7,635 nt of DNA from Lachnoclostridium sp. UBA6475. Its GTDB lineage: Bacteria; Bacillota; Clostridia; Lachnospirales; Lachnospiraceae. The position numbers and the translations under genes were made by a program. Positions 6,845-7,635 of the stretch are shown in pieces. The stretch covers positions 6,613 to 14,247 of the forward strand of contig DJNB01000042.1 of NCBI GenBank assembly GCA_002435545.1. Reading direction: 5' to 3'. The first letter of the stretch is position 1. Every line of letters starts with the position of its first letter. A model generated the notes under the pieces. It was not told the origin of the DNA. It saw only the letters and a list, made by a program, of their open reading frames with translations, and did no database searches.

Positions 6845-6849
6845 ATAAT

Positions 6850-7632
6850 ATGATATTTGATACACATAGTCATTACGACGACAGAGCATTTGACGAAGAC
6901 CGTGAACGCCTTCTTTCTTCGCTGGGAAAAAATGGAATTGGTAATATTGTATGCGTAGGCGCCGACATGAAAAGCAGCAAAGCGGCGATGGAACTGGCGC
7001 ACTGTTATGATTTTGCCTATGCGGCGGTTGGCGTGCACCCTTCGGACACGGCACCCCTTACAGAATCCGATATGGAATGGCTGGAATATGCTTCCCACGA
7101 CGAAAAGGTCGTTGCCATCGGTGAGATCGGACTCGATTATCACTGGGAGGAGCCGGAACCGGACATTCAGAAAAAATGGTTCCGCCGCCAGATAGAACTG
7201 GCAAAAAATGTAAATTTACCGATTATATACCATAGCCGGGAAGCGGCAAAAGATACAATGGATATGATTTTGGAAACCCATGCGGCAGACTGTGGCGGCG
7301 TGATTCATTGCTATTCGTATGCCAAAGAGATGGCAAAAGAATACGTCGATATGGGATTTTATATCGGAGTCGGCGGTGTGATCACATTTAAAAATGGACG
7401 GCGTTTGAAAGAGACGGTAGAAGCCATCCCGCTTTCACGTATTGTACTGGAGACGGACTGCACATACCTTTCACCGGAACCAAACCGCGGCAAACGAAAC
7501 GATTCCACAAACTTAATTTATGTGGCGCGTGAAATTGCCGAAATCAAAGGGATCTCCGAGCAGGAAGTAATCGAAGAAACGGAAAAAAATGCCAGAAGGT
7601 TATATCGTCTGGATGGAAAAAACAGGAGGTGA
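6850..7632 (+). CDS. tatD: TatD family metal-dependent hydrolase (putative DNase)
   Basis: A cytoplasmic TIM-barrel hydrolase of 260 residues; family members are 3'-5' exonucleases or DNases dependent on divalent metals, but the in vivo substrate of clostridial homologues is uncertain. Metal-binding residues are complete: H6 and H8 (FDTHSH), E92 (IGEIGLDYHW), H128 (IYHSREA), H153 (VIHCYS) and D203 (LETDCTYL). The YIGVGGVITFKN block and the NRGKRND block near the C-terminus are also typical. A small oddity is DCT after the catalytic aspartate, where DAP or DSP is usual. Length is normal (about 255-265). The gene follows metG across a hairpin, and its last codons overlap the ribosome binding site of the next gene, so the downstream gene is probably translationally coupled. 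The symbol is a family name; the Firmicutes homologue was known as yabD. Confidence 0.93.
   Translation: MIFDTHSHYDDRAFDEDRERLLSSLGKNGIGNIVCVGADMKSSKAAMELAHCYDFAYAAVGVHPSDTAPLTESDMEWLEYASHDEKVVAIGEIGLDYHWEEPEPDIQKKWFRRQIELAKNVNLPIIYHSREAAKDTMDMILETHAADCGGVIHCYSYAKEMAKEYVDMGFYIGVGGVITFKNGRRLKETVEAIPLSRIVLETDCTYLSPEPNRGKRNDSTNLIYVAREIAEIKGISEQEVIEETEKNARRLYRLDGKNRR
7624..7629 (+). promoter_or_regulatory. Ribosome binding site of a gene starting beyond the right edge
   Basis: AGGAGG occupies the last two sense codons of tatD, directly before its TGA. At normal spacing the next start codon falls at or just past base 7636. In Firmicutes the following gene is commonly rnmV (ribonuclease M5), then rsmA; this is inference from gene order only. 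Confidence 0.7.
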
Positions 7633-7635
7633 ATA

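Noticed and set aside
1..7635. A novel defence, mobile or biosynthetic system
   Set aside because: Every frame of substance belongs to a known housekeeping family, all genes share direction and style, and there are no direct repeats, integrase or transposase genes, CRISPR-like arrays or composition shifts that I can see.

Overview
The window reads as a housekeeping stretch of an anaerobic, low-to-moderate GC Bacillota chromosome, most likely a gut clostridium of the Lachnospiraceae type. This rests on three things: an oxygen-sensitive class III ribonucleotide reductase (glycyl-radical NrdD), strong AGGAGG ribosome binding sites, and the gene order metG-tatD followed by a ribosome binding site for a next gene, which resembles the conserved Firmicutes order metG(metS)-tatD-(rnmV)-(rsmA). 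The taxonomic call is inference from gene content; no rRNA or marker search was possible. All genes are on the + strand and the window is densely coding, with no gap over 152 bases.

Layout. Bases 1-921 hold the C-terminal part of nrdD, cut by the left edge, including its zinc site and glycyl-radical motif. A 70-base gap with a possible promoter leads to a sodium-coupled NSS-family transporter (992-2392), closed by an intrinsic terminator (2398-2444). A 152-base intergenic region then carries this terminator, a G7 run and a perfect 7-7-7 inverted repeat. After it come an M18 aminopeptidase (apeB-like, 2545-3864) and endonuclease IV (nfo, 3883-4767), 18 bases apart and probably co-transcribed. 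A near-consensus sigma-A promoter (TTGACA-17-TAAAAT) straddles the end of nfo and drives metG (4821-6779), a methionyl-tRNA synthetase with a C-terminal tRNA-binding domain. A 16-bp hairpin (6803-6838) lies between metG and tatD (6850-7632), ending only 11 bases before the tatD start. The last bases of tatD hold the Shine-Dalgarno sequence of a gene beyond the right edge.

Functionally the genes cover anaerobic dNTP synthesis, amino-acid uptake, peptide turnover, base-excision repair, translation and a TatD-family metal-dependent hydrolase/DNase. All five complete genes keep the catalytic or binding residues I checked, and none looks frameshifted or foreign. I see no mobile element, CRISPR array, tRNA, rRNA or riboswitch, and no sign of a new multi-gene system. 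The parts most worth a second look are regulatory: the hairpin crowding the tatD start, the promoter embedded in the nfo stop region, and the inverted repeat in front of apeB.
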